Of a stretch of DNA of 64,000 nt, positions 63,071-64,000 are shown piece after piece. This DNA comes from a virus. Numbering within the stretch: position 1 is the stretch's first letter; each line of letters starts with the position of its first letter. The position numbers and the translations under genes were made by a program. The notes beneath the pieces are model-generated. The model searched no databases, was not told where the DNA came from, and worked only from the letters and a program-made list of their open reading frames with translations. Where the stretch lies: positions 1-64,000 of IMG/VR virus record IMGVR_UViG_3300017917_001958, one strand, 5' to 3'.

Positions 63071-63769
63071 ATGCCGAGAAAAAGAACCCAAAAAATATAT
63101 TTTGGGGAGGATCAAGAAAAGGCGGTAGTCAATTACTTAGAAAGTACTGACGAAACAGAAAGAAATAAGATATTCAACGAATATTTACGTGAACCCCTAA
63201 TTATAATGGTCGAATCAATTATTCGACGTTATAAACTTTACAGAAAAGACTATGAGTATGACGATATACATACGGATACCATGTCTTTTCTTATTACAAA
63301 AATCAATAAGTTTGATCACACGAAGAATCATAAAGCATATTCGTATTTCGGTACAATTTGTAAAAACTATCTCATGGGTGCAATACAAAAAGACTCAAAA
63401 GAAAGTAATCGAAGTGTGTCATATGATGATATATCATCTGATATTGAAGAAAATTCAGAATTAACATATAGTTTAGATGACTATGTGATAGATTATCGAG
63501 ATGTTATTATAAAACTGACAATGTCATTAGAAGAATTTGTTGAAAATGAAACCCTTACTGAAAATGAACAAAAATTAGGGTACGCATTACTTGAGATTTT
63601 TAGTAATTTTGACAAAATATTTCAGGTTGGTGAAGGTAATAAGTTTAATAAAAATCTAATACTACTTTCATTAAGAGAAATGACATCTTTATCAACTAAA
63701 GAAATCAGAATTTCACTAAAAAGGTTCAAAAAAATATACGATGGTGTTCTCGGTGGATTTTTAGAATAA
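63071..63769 (+). CDS. 55: Late-transcription sigma factor, T4 gp55-like
   Basis: A 232-aa protein (T4 gp55: 185 aa). YLREPLIIMVESIIRRYKLY, then DDIHTDTMSFLITKINKFD and KNHKAYSYFGTICKNYLMGA (about residues 35-105) form a sigma region 2, the part that binds core RNA polymerase and melts the promoter -10 region. A charged linker follows, then a helical C-terminus (LREMTSLSTKEIRISLKRFK) that could be a reduced region 4. It would direct host polymerase to the late motif described here. It is placed directly after the GT2-like gene without a gap. Confidence 0.85.
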   Translation: MPRKRTQKIYFGEDQEKAVVNYLESTDETERNKIFNEYLREPLIIMVESIIRRYKLYRKDYEYDDIHTDTMSFLITKINKFDHTKNHKAYSYFGTICKNYLMGAIQKDSKESNRSVSYDDISSDIEENSELTYSLDDYVIDYRDVIIKLTMSLEEFVENETLTENEQKLGYALLEIFSNFDKIFQVGEGNKFNKNLILLSLREMTSLSTKEIRISLKRFKKIYDGVLGGFLE

Positions 63770-63771
63770 AT

Positions 63772-63780
63772 CTATTTATA
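63772..63780 (+). promoter_or_regulatory. Candidate late promoter motif (CTATTTATA) before the last gene
   Basis: The plus strand reads TCTATTTATA, then GTT and ATG at 63784 (3-nt gap), one of the two shortest spacings in the window. Confidence 0.55.
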
Positions 63781-63783
63781 GTT

Positions 63784-64000
63784 ATGAGAGAAAGAAAAAA
63801 TAACATTACACTAGATGTTGATTCAGCATTATCTTTAATGCAAGAAATTTACAATGATGTTGTTGAAAACAGAAATACCGCATCTATTATCATGAAGAAA
63901 ATGCTTTCATTTATGAAAGATGCTGAAGATATGAGTACAATCGGTCCTGTTATTAAAGAACAACAAAAAATATTAAACGAGTGTACCGAAAAGAAAATTT
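63784..64000 (+). CDS. Helical protein, 5' part only
   Basis: The first 72 codons are visible and the gene leaves the window. The protein opens MRERKNNITLDVDSALSLMQ and continues as two amphipathic helices (EIYNDVVENRNTASIIMKKM, LSFMKDAEDMSTIGPVIKEQ). It could be a small terminase or other DNA-packaging helper by its helical character and its position behind a late motif, but this is a guess. Confidence 0.5.
   Translation, partial: MRERKNNITLDVDSALSLMQEIYNDVVENRNTASIIMKKMLSFMKDAEDMSTIGPVIKEQQKILNECTEKKI

Noticed and set aside
1-64000. tRNA or rRNA genes
   Set aside because: No cloverleaf-like GGTTCGAATCC/T-loop pattern was found in the intergenic regions, which are short and nearly all A/T.

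Overview
The window is a stretch of a large, AT-rich (about 30% GC by eye), T4-related phage genome with a contractile tail. The evidence is a tail sheath, a T4-type tail tube, baseplate wedge gp25 and gp6 homologues, neck and tail-completion proteins, a T4-type replication and nucleotide set (family B polymerase, DnaB/gp41-type helicase, UvsX recombinase, gp32-type SSB, RNase H/FEN-type nuclease, NrdA/NrdB, dUTPase) and a gp55-like late sigma factor. Almost no gene has a purine-rich Shine-Dalgarno site. Starts lie in A/T-rich leaders instead, and one small protein looks DUF4494-like. Both point to a Bacteroidetes host, but this is an inference. No tRNA, rRNA, CRISPR or insertion sequence was found.

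Layout. (1) 1-15978, minus strand: baseplate and tail-fibre operon running gp25, gp6, a 1258-aa protein, then structural proteins joined by TAATG stop/start overlaps, ending in a giant protein with a Thr-Pro repeat tail that leaves the window. A free-standing HNH endonuclease interrupts the chain. (2) 16072-24305, minus: replication and nucleotide genes (gp32, uvsX, unnamed gene and FEN nuclease, gp41, nrdB, nrdA), with hairpins after gp32 and nrdA. (3) 24393-25614, minus: three small genes, one Dps-like. (4) 25652-39329, minus: hub and tail assembly proteins (1928, 108 and 1591 aa), tape measure, and a gp26-like chaperone overlapped by a small second frame. (5) 39435-45195, minus: tail tube, sheath, gp15-like and gp14-like proteins, with a plus-strand ribbon-helix-helix gene between. 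(6) 45247-52054, mixed strands: SNF2 helicase, a convergent PD-(D/E)XK-type nuclease, gp13-like neck protein, DNA polymerase. (7) 52145-53729, minus: small Ig-like protein and a second Thr-Pro-tailed protein. (8) 53784-64000, plus: virion or prohead candidates, a tandem-repeat protein, a WYL-like protein, three glycosyltransferases, dUTPase, PhoH and the late sigma factor.

The most interesting pattern is an octamer, TATTTATA (usually preceded by GA or C), just upstream of structural genes and absent upstream of the replication genes. It is the exact reverse complement of the T4 late promoter TATAAATA, but it points in the same direction as the genes. In many cases it ends only 3-9 nt before the ATG, which would give leaderless or nearly leaderless late mRNAs. 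The sheath and tube genes are the exceptions, with about 37-38 nt of A-rich leader. Other points of note are a cysteine-free gp32 ending in a cellular-SSB-like DDDLPF tip, an 11-bp inverted plus 14-bp direct repeat element between sheath and tube, a ribbon-helix-helix gene preceded by three 10-bp repeats, and a helicase/nuclease island between two neck genes.
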